From: Plantago ovata
Lineage: Eukaryota > Streptophyta > Magnoliopsida > Lamiales > Plantaginaceae
Reading direction: 5' to 3'
Length of the DNA: 64,000 bases
Assembly (NCBI GenBank): GCA_028274465.1
Contig: CM051456.1
Span: 1,985,545-2,049,544 of the forward strand
The notes below the pieces were generated by a model. It saw only the letters and a list, made by a program, of their open reading frames with translations, was not told where the DNA came from and searched no databases. A program made the translations under genes and the position numbers. Below are positions 33,548-45,679 of the stretch, one piece after another. Position 1 is the stretch's first letter, and every line of letters starts with the position of its first letter.

Positions 33548-36500
33548 CTAATTCCTCTGTGTTGCTCCAGATAAAAGGTTTGCAAGAGATGGAACGCCTT
33601 GGTTTCCCATTTCTTCTTGGGCTCGTTTTAGCTCTTCCGTGTCTGCCAGACAAAGAAATCAAGTTATCCCAACGTAATGAGTGATTACCGTATCAATGTC
33701 ACCATTATATAACAAAAATATCCAACTATATCAACATTTAGACATCTATGTTCATACAGCGTAATTCTGATTTAATTTCCAGTAACGTGAATGCAGGTGG
33801 ATTTCTCACTTGCACTCTCTCAAGGTATATAAGGGCATTTGAACTTAGTATCGTGGAATCTTAGTTTTCATGTACAAGATTAATGATCACTACGCTGTCA
33901 AGGATTTGAGGTTCGTATAAAACAGATCAATCTGTTCTCTAGGTAGTAGTAGTACGTGGAACTATCCACGACATCAATCAATTCAATGAGTACAGTTTCA
34001 ATGTAATTATCAGTCTATGTACGTAAAAAAGCACAGAGCATATAGCATGAATGTACATGAAGTGACGGAGAGTTCAGCAAGGTCCTATTACAAAGTCGGA
34101 AAGCCTTTCTAAAGGGTGTTTGTAAAATAGCTGGAGCTTTCTAAAAGCTCCGGTAATTAGAGAAGCGAGTAAAAAGTGCAACTTATTAGAGAATCACAGA
34201 TTTGCACAGAAAATGATGAAAATTTTAAAATAGTGATAAAAGAATAAAACTTCAATTTTGTTTCAATATGCTTAAATTCAGAGAATAGAAACTTCGAAGC
34301 TGTGTTTCACCAGCTAAGTTTTAGAGAGAATCAGATGCTGTGAAGTCAAACACCAATAGTTTTCCAGGACATAAAGTACTAAGATGGATGAATTTCAGAC
34401 CGGGTGTGCTAAAAAGTACTTCAAAATAGCCACAGGGTGATCATGGATCAAGAAAGTAATGCATATAAACCAGCTTAAGTAAAACGTAAAAGTAAACAAG
34501 GATGATCATGGATCGAAAACATGCATGTCGTAGGATTAGGACTTCAATGAGATAAAAGACTTACCAACTAGTTTGGGCATCACAAACATCACAAGTACCA
34601 TAAAACCCATCATCAGACCCATCGGGCTCTTCAACAAGGACATTGGGTTGAATGGTTCTCTTAGCTGAAAGCATCAGTGAAAAATGATTAGTTGGGCCAA
34701 ATATTCAGGAATACAGGTCGTGAAAAAGAGAAAAATTACCTCGTAATACTGTTCCTCTCTCATAGGCTCCAACACAAGCTCAGTTAATACTCTCCTGTTC
34801 TCAGTCAGTGCTGCCTGGACCTTGCCGGGATTTCTGGCACTGACATCGATTCTGACCTGCGGCCAAGAATGTTTTTAGATGATGCATTTGATTCGATGTT
34901 TAGTTAACTAAAGGAAGGATGTTAAGACTTAAGAAGAAAGATACTCACTGGAGAGAATAAATAACCGACAGCAGCCACTTCAATAAGATGAGTCCCTGCT
35001 GGCACATTATGGCTGGAAACACAATGGTCACGGAAAAACAATTAGTAAAACAAATCAACTGACCATGCTTCAAGAAGATTAACGATGTATCAAACTTAAA
35101 CACAGAAGCTATACGAAAAAGGAATCATAGAGTTCGATGGTAAAGACTTTATCAAAAGAACATAGATGGTAGCATACAAGGAAAAATATCCGTCAGGCCT
35201 TAAGAAGGTAACTCTTTGGCCGCCATTAAGAATGACTTTCACATTTGAAAGTTTCGCTGGAAGAATACCAAATCCTGATGAGCTGACTCCTGTAGAAAGC
35301 AAAGTAACTTAAGTTAGCTTAAGTGGACAGTTATTAATATCATATGGCCGCAGCTCTTGGTTAAAAACGAAGAGACAACATAGTTAGAAATCAGTTGACG
35401 TATGCGTGCCGTTTTCACACTGGATTTTACAACAAACATGACCTGCTACATTCGTTTTTCACAGAGAACAAACCAGATTCTGTATCAAATTTCTATCAAA
35501 CGCACAAAGAGACCTACAGTCTACAACAAGCAAGACCGCCTTAAGAATTCGCCATGATCTACCCGATCTATGCCTAATATCTTGTACCCTTTTTTACTGC
35601 TACTTAGTATTATGAATACCCTTTTTTGACTGCTACTTAGTATCCGCAATAGGTCTGGTCTGAAATTGGCAATTGCCAATTGGTCTGAGAAAGTATCTAT
35701 AATCCTATTTTTCAGGAAACTGAAAGTTCATATAAACCAATACCAAGCACTCCAAGTAGAATCCACATTGGCAGTGACTAGTGAGTAATTGAATGTAGGT
35801 AGCTAAGAATTACTAATTTACTAGAAAAAAGTAGACAAAACAACAATTACAACAAATGGCTCAATCTGTATCATATGCAGCTCTTGGTTAAATGGATAGT
35901 TATATCATATGGCCACAGCTCTTGTTTAAAAACGAAGAGACAACATAATTAGAAACCAGTTCGTTTTGAGCTATGCGTGCTGTTTTTACACTGTATTTCA
36001 CAACAAACATGACCTGCTACATCCTTTTTTCGCAGAGAACAAACCAGCTTTTGTATCAAATTACTATGAAACCAGATTCTGAAAGTTCATACAAGTCAAT
36101 ACCAAAAATCTCCTCAAAGTAAATCCATATTGGCAGTGAGTAATTGAATGTAGGTAGCTATGGATTACTAATTTACAAGAAACAAGTAAGACAAACCAAC
36201 AATCACAAGAAATGGCTCAAGACTATCCATGTATTATAAAACTAATCACCAAAAGTTCAAAACAAAGTAAAGAAACTATAGAAAATCAAGTACTCATATG
36301 TTGTTTTGTGGATTGTTTGTGTATCCGTATTATTTTTCCATGGATTTTTGGATTTCTACAGTTGACCTTTACTTTTGTGGCAAATTTTATCTCACAAAAC
36401 TTCATTAAACCTTTTATCGTGGGAACTATCACTAAACCTTCATTAAACATTATATAAACCTCCTAAACTGTTCCATAATCAAACAAACAGTTCTAAAATC

Positions 36501-36806
36501 AAACGTAAACAATCTAAAAATTATAGCAAAGAAAATAGTTCTTGTGAGAGCTACAGAAAATACAGACCTGGAAATCTAACTTTGCCATTCACAGTGAAGC
36601 CCTCAAAGTTCCTGCAACACAAAAGCACAAAATAAGCTTCTAATAAGCAATTTGTCACAAGCCGATACGAATTTCACAGACGCGATTTTGATTCGAGATT
36701 GAGAACCGTAAGCAGAAATTGGAAAGTACCCATTAGAGATCCCGAAAGCAGAAGGTAGTACTAGCAACACTGCGGACAGAAAGATCAGCAATCGTTGCAC
36801 TGCCAT
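33548..36806 (-). CDS. EMC7: ER membrane protein complex subunit 7 (EMC7)
   Basis: Seven exons on the minus strand: 36806-36730, 36611-36568, 35289-35178, 35012-34949, 34856-34740, 34664-34565 and 33642-33548, giving 202 residues, the same length as I recall for Arabidopsis At4g32130. A signal peptide (MAVQRLLIFLSAVLLVLPSA) is followed by a lumenal beta-sandwich with NVKVILNGGQRVTFLRPDGY and VPAGTHLIEVAAVGYLFSPV, then EQYYE, one transmembrane helix (GLMMGFMVLVMFVMPKLV) and a short cytosolic tail with GNQGVPSLANLL. EMC7 is part of the EMC insertase that places tail-anchored and multipass proteins in the ER membrane. The start at 36806 is chosen because it puts the signal peptide at the N-terminus. 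A broken second copy of its 5' part lies at 43908-44770. Confidence 0.94.
35335..36200. repeat. Tandem duplication inside EMC7 intron 2
   Basis: 35339-35830 and 35898-36190 share TCATATGGCC(G/A)CAGCTCTTG, AAAACGAAGAGACAACATA, AACAAACATGACCTGCTAC and GTGAGTAATTGAATGTAGGT in order. The second copy has a deletion of about 200 bp. Confidence 0.85.
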
Positions 36807-37919
36807 CGGAATTTGTTCGATCAAGAGAGGGCAAAATAAGCTGAAAAAACAGTTCTGGAGACTTGGGAATAACGAAAAATTATTTATGGAGTGATAAGTG
36901 ATAACTGATAAATAAATAAATCGTGCCTTATTGAGTTGAGATTATTTTTCATTAACTAATTACACAAGAGGGTCAAAAGAAACATTAGTTGGTCCATTTA
37001 GTCCTCCTTTATCTATTGATTATAACTTGACCCTCTCTAAATTCCTCAGACATGTGTTTTAGTGTCTAACCTACCTTATCTTATATGTCCACTTATAAGT
37101 TGATTTTAACTTATTTTTTTACGGTTGATCATAATAAGTATGTTTGATCAACTACCAACATGAATGGAATTGAGTTCACTTAAGTAAGGTCTCGGATTCG
37201 AGTCTTGTGGATGTAAAAAACATCATTGGGATTGGGAGAGCCGCCCCTAAAAAAGGACATGATATTGTTCGACCGGATTAGTCGCCATAGCGGATACCAG
37301 TATAAATATAAAAAAAACAGTCACCTTCTCAGTTTTCAATCAAATTATATGCTACCAGTCACCTCCTTATCGTATTACCAAACAGACATAAACACACCAT
37401 TAATAAACTGAAAAATAATCAATTTTGCAAGTTGAGTTTCGAATACTTTTTGTTATTTGATGTTCTATAACTTGACAATAATGCTAGTTTGAGTTCCTTT
37501 TTTTTACTCGATATTGTCCAAATCCAAGAGGTTTTATATGCTTTATAGCTTACCCGATGAAGTATTATTCATTCAAAAGTCCCATTTTAGGATGCACTCC
37601 TTGCAAGTTGTAATTCGAGAGTATGGAAATTTCCTTTGTTCTTTTATAGATGTTCCTCAGATCCTACTGAATAAATGATTAGTAAATCAAGCATGATATA
37701 TTGACCATATCTGAACGAGATACCAATTAAAAACCGATTAGATGTAATGATAACGAATTAACAATAAAGTTCTAGGTGGATTTCCAATACGAAAATTATG
37801 AACATAGAACTGATAGAAGCTATTAGCTGACCATCAAATCTAATGATGACGGTTTAAGTGTCATATATTTAGTCTCTAATTCGAGAATTGTAAATGTAAA
37901 GCACAATGTTTACGAACCC
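36807..37919. other. Intergenic upstream of EMC7
   Basis: No gene seen. Contains a SINE-like element at 37150-37318. The right end leads into the broken transporter copy. Confidence 0.5.
37150..37318 (+). mobile_element. SINE (tRNA-derived, Au-like)
   Basis: GGTCTCGGATTCGAGTCTTG carries a B box. The following body (GGGATTGGGAGAGCCGCCCC, ACCGGATTAGTCG, GGATACCAGT) and A-rich end agree with the general pattern of plant Au-type SINEs. The 5' end is unclear. Confidence 0.6.
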
Positions 37920-39010
37920 CCTACACCACCACTGCATCAATCTCATTTTCCTTTAGCAGCGAGTTAATTACATATCTTATCACAATACTATCACCATAAC
38001 AGTAACAAACTAACAACACTGCACACGCCTGTGTGGCTGTGTAAAGTCAAATTCTATTAATATAAAATCTGTAAGCAAAAGAATTCCCATTCCCTATTTC
38101 ATGTCCAGTGATTGATTCCACAGCTTACACATGGAAACAAACAACTCAATGGCAAGAGTTTGATCAGAGACAACTATTCAAACTTGGAATCTTTTCAGTG
38201 TCAAAATGTATACAAAATGGCCAGGCTTCTCTCCAAACCACCGTTAGAGATGCACCTAGTCTCCCAGATATGTCACCGCAAATGGTTGCTTGTAGTCTGC
38301 GAAGATATCCTGTTCAGTGAACTCAATGTTATTATAGTCTAATATTTGTTGTTAACAAAAAGGTTAATCTGTCAAGCACGACTGTAGTCCCAGTTTTTGT
38401 TGTTTGTCCTGGTAACCTAGAACTGAATACAGATACCTGACCCAAAAAACTAAAACATGCAATATTAACGACAAACCACATGACATTTTCGTTCTGCAGT
38501 ATGCATGAGAGAAACATATCCCAGGAGACAAAACTAAGTTTTCTAGTGGCTTTAGGAAATTGATTCTACATGAAAACTCAGTTGTCACAAAAATTGAAAT
38601 TTGGTAAACATGATCCTCACTTTAACATAAATATTTATTTCTAACAACTAAAAGCAAACCATGCCTGTCAATTCGAGCCTGAACGTACGGAAGGGGGAAT
38701 TGCAGATAAGCACATACCACAGATAGAAAGAGCTGAACTAAAAAGTTAAAATCTAGATATATATTCCGTTTCCTTAAGGCATGACCTGGCTTTCATAGAA
38801 CACAAATGCACATACGTATACATGAGAATGCTTCACCTTTTTTACTTCCATATAGATATTTCATCTAACCTACAACACTCCATTCAGAATATTAAAGGAA
38901 ATGCACCAGCACAAGAATCATTGTATATAAGTTACTAAATATCAGGTTTTAGGCCTCAACCTAGCTATAGGTCCCCAACTTACTATAGCACCATGGTCCA
39001 TGCCTCAACC
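37920..39010 (-). pseudogene. Broken copy of the EamA transporter gene
   Basis: 37920-38240 matches the 3' flank of the intact transporter gene (50775-51090). The sequence then jumps to the start of exon 2 (38243-38310 against 53465-53521, including the acceptor ATCCTGTTCAGTGAACTC) and continues with intron-1 sequence similar to 53540-54060. About 2.4 kb holding exons 3-8 and most of exon 2 is missing. It cannot code for the protein. Confidence 0.85.
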
Positions 39011-39825
39011 CTTGTACACAGTTCCTATGAATATCTAATAACTAGTGGAAATATATCCACAAAGACATGATCTTTAGGATGCGAGTATCATGCCTAGTCA
39101 TAGTTTGCCAATCTGATACTGTGATCTGCTTAACATAAATAATTGCAGAGTGCAGTACATCTATTACAGTACTAGATAAAGAATTGACATAAAACAGCGT
39201 AAACCAGTTCAAGCATTGTGGTAGAATTCATCATACAACGTAGAAAACTTAAGATTAATGTATTGAAATGCATGTTATAAATGATGTTTATTGGTAAAAT
39301 TTCAGTAACAATATTAATCTATGCATTACACATTTACACTACACGTATAAGGGGTGTAGGTCAAAATTTCCACCAAGTCCAATTCAATAAAACAGTGTTA
39401 ATTAACGTCTTCATGTACAGCAACCAAAACAAAGTAAGGAAAAATATATTGTGCATTGATATCTAAAACGAATTACTAAAAATCTGTTAGATTGATATTA
39501 CAGACAAGCGATGGCTTTCATTAATATAATGATGATAACAGCGAAAAATGATATACATGAAGAGATCACTGACTTTTTATAAGAGCATTACGGGAAATGA
39601 TGTTGACTTGAGAAGAATGATAGACATAACTGAGATGAAAAAAGGATTAATTGATGGTAACACAACAGGAAGGTCGTCTGCAGCTAATTAGAAATGCGAC
39701 TAACTTGAGGCAGGAACAGCCCTGACAACAAAACATGTTTATATGGGTTTAATGCATTGTTGTTTATAAATTCAAGGAAACTTATTGTTGTTCCAGGACT
39801 TCTTTAAACAGGCAAGCTAGTCAAA
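39011..39825. other. Intergenic, no gene seen
   Basis: A/T-rich sequence; its left part may continue the transporter intron-1 copy. No coding sequence recognised. Confidence 0.4.
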
Positions 39826-40240
39826 ATGGTAAAAAAAAAAAAAATGTACAGAATTGTGGTGACTCGGATTCCAAAAACATCACATGCAGGCAATGACCTC
39901 AAGGGGAACTGGCCTATAGCTTGTGGTTCGATATACAAGCTCATCTCCGAGGTACTTACTAATAGGTTGGTTGAGTGGGATTACTGGTTTGGTGGGCATT
40001 TGATACTCGACAATATTTTCTTGGCTTAAGAGCTTGTAAAAAGATATTATTCAAGGAAACATGTAAAACCTCATTGTATGATAAAAGTGGATCTTTGCAA
40101 AGCATACAAATCTATGGAATGGGACTTTGTTCGTGAGGTGCTGCTGCAATTTCACTTTTTTTCTGCTACAGTTTGGGAATTTCTAAACAGAAGCATTTCA
40201 ACGTTGTGTCCATATCTTTTTGTGGTTTGGATAGAATTTC
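39826..40240 (+). mobile_element. LINE reverse-transcriptase fragment, copy 1
   Basis: Reading through breaks gives NWPIACGSIYKLISEVLTNRL, then LILDNIFLA-ELVK and IKVDLCKAYKSMEWDFV, matching the RT fingers/palm of plant L1-type LINEs (RPIAC, NRL, KVDLxKAYDSVEW). One in-frame stop after IFLA and loss of both ends make it dead. A sister fragment is at 46318-46745 beside the second NLR. Confidence 0.85.
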
Positions 40241-40499
40241 TAAACAGAAAAATGCTTAATTTGATATAGTACCAATTCCAGATCAACATAAGCTGGGCTG
40301 GAATGAAACATTGGACTGTGCGTATATTTGAGCTATATAGTTCAAGCATTGTGGTAAAGTTCGACATGTAAGCTACGAAAGCTCAGAATAAATTGGTGAA
40401 TAATAAATCTATATGAAAAAAGAATTTGTAACAAACTTACTGACTTTCAGTTCTCATCATCTTCTTTGTCCTCATCATCAGAAACGCATTGCTTAGTTT

Positions 40500-40735
40500 C
40501 GTCTTGATGTAGATTCTGGCCCATCATCTTCTTTGTCCACATCATCATCATCACTGAATGTAACATGACCCTTGGGATGAATGATGATTTTGTTGTTTAA
40601 AATTTAAAATAAAAACATGGATTCCCTTTTTATCAAATACAAAATGTACCTGAATTCATAGCTGTGGAGGCGAAGTTGAAAACTTTTGTCGCCAAAGCCA
40701 AGTTTCTGCCTGAGGATGATCCTTGCCGAGCGGTA
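40500..40735 (-). pseudogene. Extra NLR C-terminal exon pieces
   Basis: 40650-40735 repeats the last 30 or so codons of the NLR just upstream (RSARIILRQKLGFGDKSFQLRL) and ends at a donor AG|GTACAT. 40500-40555 offers a matching acidic tail exon (DDDDVDKEDDGPEST). Together they look like the original C-terminus of the NLR family, left behind by a local duplication. Confidence 0.6.
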
Positions 40736-40831
40736 TAAAGAGGCTGATGATTTTGTTGTTTAAATTTAAAATAAATACATAGAATTAACAGATGCTGCAG
40801 TAGTATGTTTTTATCAAATTCTAAATGTACC

Positions 40832-43420
40832 TTAGTTCATTCGCCCGAGGCGAAGTTGAAAACTTTCGTTGCCAAAGTCAAGTTTCTCCTGGAGGATGCT
40901 CCTTGCCGAATCGAAGACAGAGGCCTTGCACCCATGCAATTCGATTATTTCTAACGTCTCAATTCCCCCAAATTCAACAGGAATCTCCTTCAGACTTTCG
41001 CAGCTACTAATAGCCAGGTGATTAAGTTGAGGGAAGTGGGTTTCATCCGCTATCCAATTCTCCAAATTTGACGTCTGGAGCCGCAGATATTGTAGGTTGC
41101 AGAACTCACCTTCAGTTGGCTCCCATGTTTTATTTTCAGGGAAAAAACAACGAAGTCGGAGAAGTTGGAGATTTGGAAGGGCACCGATTCTGCTCATAAA
41201 TGATGTCCATGATACCTCCCGGCTGGGTCTATAGATGCTCAGCTCTCTTAGGGTTTGTGGGAAAATGGGATTGAGCTTTTCGCCATTCCAGATATAGATG
41301 ATTTCGAGTCTAGGGAAGCTGCTGAGATCGATGTTTGGCTCACCCTCCCATTTCCCACCGTGAAGTCCTAAACTCTTTAAATTTGGAAGTTTTCCGATCA
41401 ATTGGGCAACTATTGCCACGGATACCCATTCTAGGGTCTGTAGAGTTTCTGCAAGAGTGAACAACTTCCCCGGATGTGGTGGAACACCACTATGTGGAGC
41501 CCGATCAATGTGAAAAAAAGAGGACTCCAGGTGTCGTAGTTGCTGTAGATGAGATAATCCCTCTAAGAAGTTGTGTGCGGACTCGATCGAAAAGACTATG
41601 GTTTGTAGATTTTGAAGCACGGCTATACTTGAGGGTGATTCACAATCACACCGACACCTCAGACCAAGATATTTCAACTTAACTAATTTGGATATCTCCT
41701 CCGGGAACCGATCCAACAATAGAATATACACGTCTAATACACGCAACAACGATAACCAACACCCAATATTAGGTAATGTGCTCTTCCTAATATAACCACC
41801 AATGATTTGAAATGAACGGGTCATTAGCTCCAACTCCAAACCACAAATGTGTTCATAAGCATCAGAAGAAATACAAACACGGCGTTTGCATAATCCATTT
41901 TCGGATGCTCCTATTTTTTTCGTGAAAATGAACATCTTCTCTTCAGCCTTCCTCAAGCATAGATCTCTCAAGAGATCGTGTATGCCATAGTATAAGACCC
42001 TCCTGCTAAATGTCCTCTCGCGCACAAAAATAAGATTTCTGTCAATGAGGGCATTTAGGTATGTCTCTGCAACTTCTTCTGGGCTTTTATTCTTGATAGG
42101 ATTTAGAAAGCCCTCTGCAACCCACAACTTTATTAGTCTGGAGGGTCCAATTGCATGATCTTCGGGGAAAGCACCTATGTAAAGCAAACAAGGCTTCAAA
42201 TAATGTGGTAAATTGGCATAGCTCCAAGAAAATATCGCCGAGAATTGATTGTCTTCTTTCGCAATATATGAACTTATGTCGTCCGCAACATTCTCCCAAA
42301 CATCTTTTATCCTCTCAGCTCGTGACATGAATCCCCCTATGAGCTGAAGTGCAAGTGGTAGCCCTCCACATTTTCTTACTATATTTTGGGCAACTTCTGC
42401 TAATTCATCTGGGCACTTCTCCCCGGCATGTGCAAATTTTCCGAAGAGCTCCCAACTATCTTCCTTATTGAGTAGTTGCATCTCATGTCTCCTAGAGCTA
42501 ACATAATCAGCTACATCGTTCTCCCTCGTAGTCAAAATGATCCTGCTCTTGTTATTGTTATCTGGAGCATATATATGAATATCATCCCACACCCTAGTAC
42601 TCCAAACATCATCCAATACAATCAAATATCTTCTAGAATATAGCTCTTTATACAAATTGACTTTGAGTTCTTCATTCTTCTTATCAGTTGTACCATCTAA
42701 ATTTAGAAGGCTTAGAAGAACACGCCGTTGATCATATTCTTGCGATATAGTAGCCCATAAACATATATCAAAGTGTTTACCAGAAGAATACTCATTGTAA
42801 AGTTTACGGGCCAGAGTAGTCTTATCGATTCCCCCCATTCCTACTATGGGGATGATTTCGCGGGTAGGAGATAGTGAAGTGATCCGATCTTTGAGTTCCA
42901 TCAAACACTTGTCTACCCCAACCACCACATCTTTGGAAGTCAGATCATTACTCCTTGATGGAACATGTGATATGTTTCCCGATTGCCCACCTTTATTGGC
43001 GATCTTGATAATCTCAGAGGTTGCATATTCAAAAACTTGGACAACTTCACTCAAGTCTGGTGGGGGAATCATAAATTTAGGCAAGCCTGAGGGGGAACTC
43101 ATGGAGCTCTGATTCAATAGAACCTGAGCTTTAAGGTAGGATTCAAGCATGTCCTCGGCATTTTCAGCAGCATCTCGGACTAAATCCTCGAATGTCTCGA
43201 TTCTAGCCTGGATAGCTGGCGTAGAGTTGGTAAGAAAATCTTTCAAGAAAGAGGCTGGCGTAGAGTTGGTAAGAAAATCTTTCAAGAAAGAGGCTTTTTG
43301 AAAGAGGGAATGGATTTGGGGTATCTTTTCGAAATCAAGAACCCAATATTGATGGTGCTGATCATCAGGGTGTAGGATTTGATCAAGAAGTTCAACAAAG
43401 GTTCCCAAGCAAAAGGCCAT
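40832..43420 (-). CDS. CC-NB-LRR immune receptor, NLR1 (altered P-loop)
   Basis: One exon, 862 residues. The N-terminal helical part has an exact repeat of 13 residues (ASFLKDFLTNSTP twice, about 43-68). The NB-ARC domain has GMGGIDKTT (194-202), kinase-2 LIVLDDVW (266-273), RNBS-B SRIILTTRE, GLPL CGGLPLAL (351-358), RNBS-D CLLYIGAFPEDHAI and IHD at 480-482 in place of MHD. Leucine-rich repeats follow to the end. It is closest in style to the R1/RPP13-like group. Residue 199 of the P-loop is Asp where ATP-binding NLRs have Gly, so nucleotide binding is probably lost. The frame is otherwise open. The stop TAA sits just before a conserved splice donor, cutting off the acidic tail seen in NLR2. 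It could be a degenerate receptor, a partner-dependent sensor, or an early pseudogene. Confidence 0.88.
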   Translation of the reverse strand: MAFCLGTFVELLDQILHPDDQHHQYWVLDFEKIPQIHSLFQKASFLKDFLTNSTPASFLKDFLTNSTPAIQARIETFEDLVRDAAENAEDMLESYLKAQVLLNQSSMSSPSGLPKFMIPPPDLSEVVQVFEYATSEIIKIANKGGQSGNISHVPSRSNDLTSKDVVVGVDKCLMELKDRITSLSPTREIIPIVGMGGIDKTTLARKLYNEYSSGKHFDICLWATISQEYDQRRVLLSLLNLDGTTDKKNEELKVNLYKELYSRRYLIVLDDVWSTRVWDDIHIYAPDNNNKSRIILTTRENDVADYVSSRRHEMQLLNKEDSWELFGKFAHAGEKCPDELAEVAQNIVRKCGGLPLALQLIGGFMSRAERIKDVWENVADDISSYIAKEDNQFSAIFSWSYANLPHYLKPCLLYIGAFPEDHAIGPSRLIKLWVAEGFLNPIKNKSPEEVAETYLNALIDRNLIFVRERTFSRRVLYYGIHDLLRDLCLRKAEEKMFIFTKKIGASENGLCKRRVCISSDAYEHICGLELELMTRSFQIIGGYIRKSTLPNIGCWLSLLRVLDVYILLLDRFPEEISKLVKLKYLGLRCRCDCESPSSIAVLQNLQTIVFSIESAHNFLEGLSHLQQLRHLESSFFHIDRAPHSGVPPHPGKLFTLAETLQTLEWVSVAIVAQLIGKLPNLKSLGLHGGKWEGEPNIDLSSFPRLEIIYIWNGEKLNPIFPQTLRELSIYRPSREVSWTSFMSRIGALPNLQLLRLRCFFPENKTWEPTEGEFCNLQYLRLQTSNLENWIADETHFPQLNHLAISSCESLKEIPVEFGGIETLEIIELHGCKASVFDSARSILQEKLDFGNESFQLRLGRMN
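43215..43292. repeat. 39-bp exact tandem repeat within NLR1
   Basis: Two identical 39-bp units (starting GCTGGCGTAGAGTTGG at 43215 and 43254). In-frame; identity suggests a recent event. Confidence 0.95.
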
Positions 43421-43907
43421 ACCTGATTTCTGGGGAGAAGAAAAGGAAAAGAGTGTATTTTCAGAGTCTGAGAATATTATGTGAAAGGAAGATGATGAAC
43501 TTGGGTATTGATTGGTAATACACTATAGACTATAGTATCTTCAAAGAACTTGCTGCTTTCAATGACAGGCTGTTTGGATGTTTGGTTGGATCTGTTTATT
43601 GGTAGCAGAGATATCTACTGGCAAAGTTGTTTAGCTGTTTGGATACTGTTACTACTGGATGATTGATTAGCATACACAAAGAAATTATACTTTTGCATAT
43701 AATCTTTTCTTTTGATAAGATAAGAACACTTTTACCCTACCACCACTAGTCTCCATTGGACCCATGCCACAAATGAGTTGCCTTGTTTGAATGATTCACT
43801 TGTTGAAATTTGCAACTTCACCGATAGCAGCTGTAGATTTGAACCCTTACAATTGTTTCATTTGTGCTTATCCGTTGCAAAAGCAAAGTAAACAAGATGA
43901 GTTAGTG
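43421..43907. other. 5' flank of NLR1
   Basis: No further gene. 43421-43500 is similar to the region just upstream of the NLR2 start (50120-50200). Confidence 0.5.
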
Positions 43908-44770
43908 ATATATATACCTTGAAACCTAACTTTGCCATTCACAGTGAACCCCTCAAAGCTCTTGCAAAACAAAAGCACAATATAAGCTTCTAGTAACAAA
44001 CAATCTGTCACAAACCGGTAAACAATCTGTCACAAACCGATACGAGTTTCAATGATTCAATTTTTATTCAAGATTGAGAATTGCAAGAAGAAATTATAGG
44101 TAAAAGAAAGTACCCATTAGAGATCCTGAAAGCAGAAGGTAGTAGCAGCAAGACTGTAAAGGAGCTTAATTAAGCTCTGTTTGGTGAATTGAAGCTCATT
44201 TACAGAGATTTTTAAACAGAGCTTCATCAAGCTCATAAACAGAGCAACTAACAAGCGGGAGCTCATCAACCCAATTCTCACTTGCTTCGGCAGTGTCGAG
44301 TCCAACATCTTTTGCAAACTGTATGCCCGGAGTTTATTGCCCAGACCAATTGTAAAACAGAGCTTGACCAATCGTCCCAATATGGAATATATTGTCAAAA
44401 TACCATCGACGGTGTCTATTTTCCATCACCTAAACTCATTTTCGTGAATTGGGTTGAGAGAATTTGGAGAAGAAGCTGCTCAATTGCTCAATTGTGCTTG
44501 GGGATAGGGTTAGGGTTTATATTAAAAGGGAGCGAAAACAATTTGGGGGAAATTACAACGCAGAAGTTCCCCAATTCGCTCCAATTTAGTTCGTCAACTA
44601 ATTCTTGAATTCGCCACATCATACTCGGTTCGTCGCCATGTGGACTGAATTCCTATACGTATTGAAATTGGAGGACCGTATATTAAAATTATAGGACCGT
44701 AATAGCATCGGACCTTGACATGGAGGACCATTTCTGCAATTTACCCTCAAGCAGATAGAAAGATGAGCTC
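43908..44770 (-). pseudogene. Broken EMC7 5' fragment with an insertion
   Basis: 43908-44152 matches exon 2, intron 1 and part of exon 1 of EMC7 (36560-36770), including the LLPSAF-ISNG codons and both splice sites. About 600 bp (44153-44750) is inserted inside exon 1, after which GCAGATAGAAAGAT resumes the EMC7 match. The insert ends GGACCATTTCTGCAATTTACCC, the kind of end seen on plant MITEs, and begins near a 16-bp palindrome GAGCTTAATTAAGCTC. Remaining EMC7 exons are absent. Confidence 0.85.
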
Positions 44771-45590
<820 letters not shown>

Positions 45591-45591
45591 A

Positions 45592-45679
45592 ATCCAATTC
45601 CACGACCTTTTGCACGTATTTCATGATCTCATAGCCTGCTTGTTGAAATTTCCTATGACTAACTCCTCGAAGTGCTGCA
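45592..45679 (-). other. Possible orphan terminal exon
   Basis: A good acceptor (TTATGCAG) is followed by an open stretch reading LRGVSHRKFQQAGYEIMKYV, then QKVVELD and TAG. Composition is protein-like and unlike its A/T-rich surroundings. I do not recognise the family and found no partner exon nearby, so it may be a stray exon left by the segmental duplications. Confidence 0.35.

Noticed and set aside
36212-36457. 81-codon hydrophobic plus-strand frame
   Set aside because: Lies in EMC7 intron 2 on the other strand, with no supporting signal.
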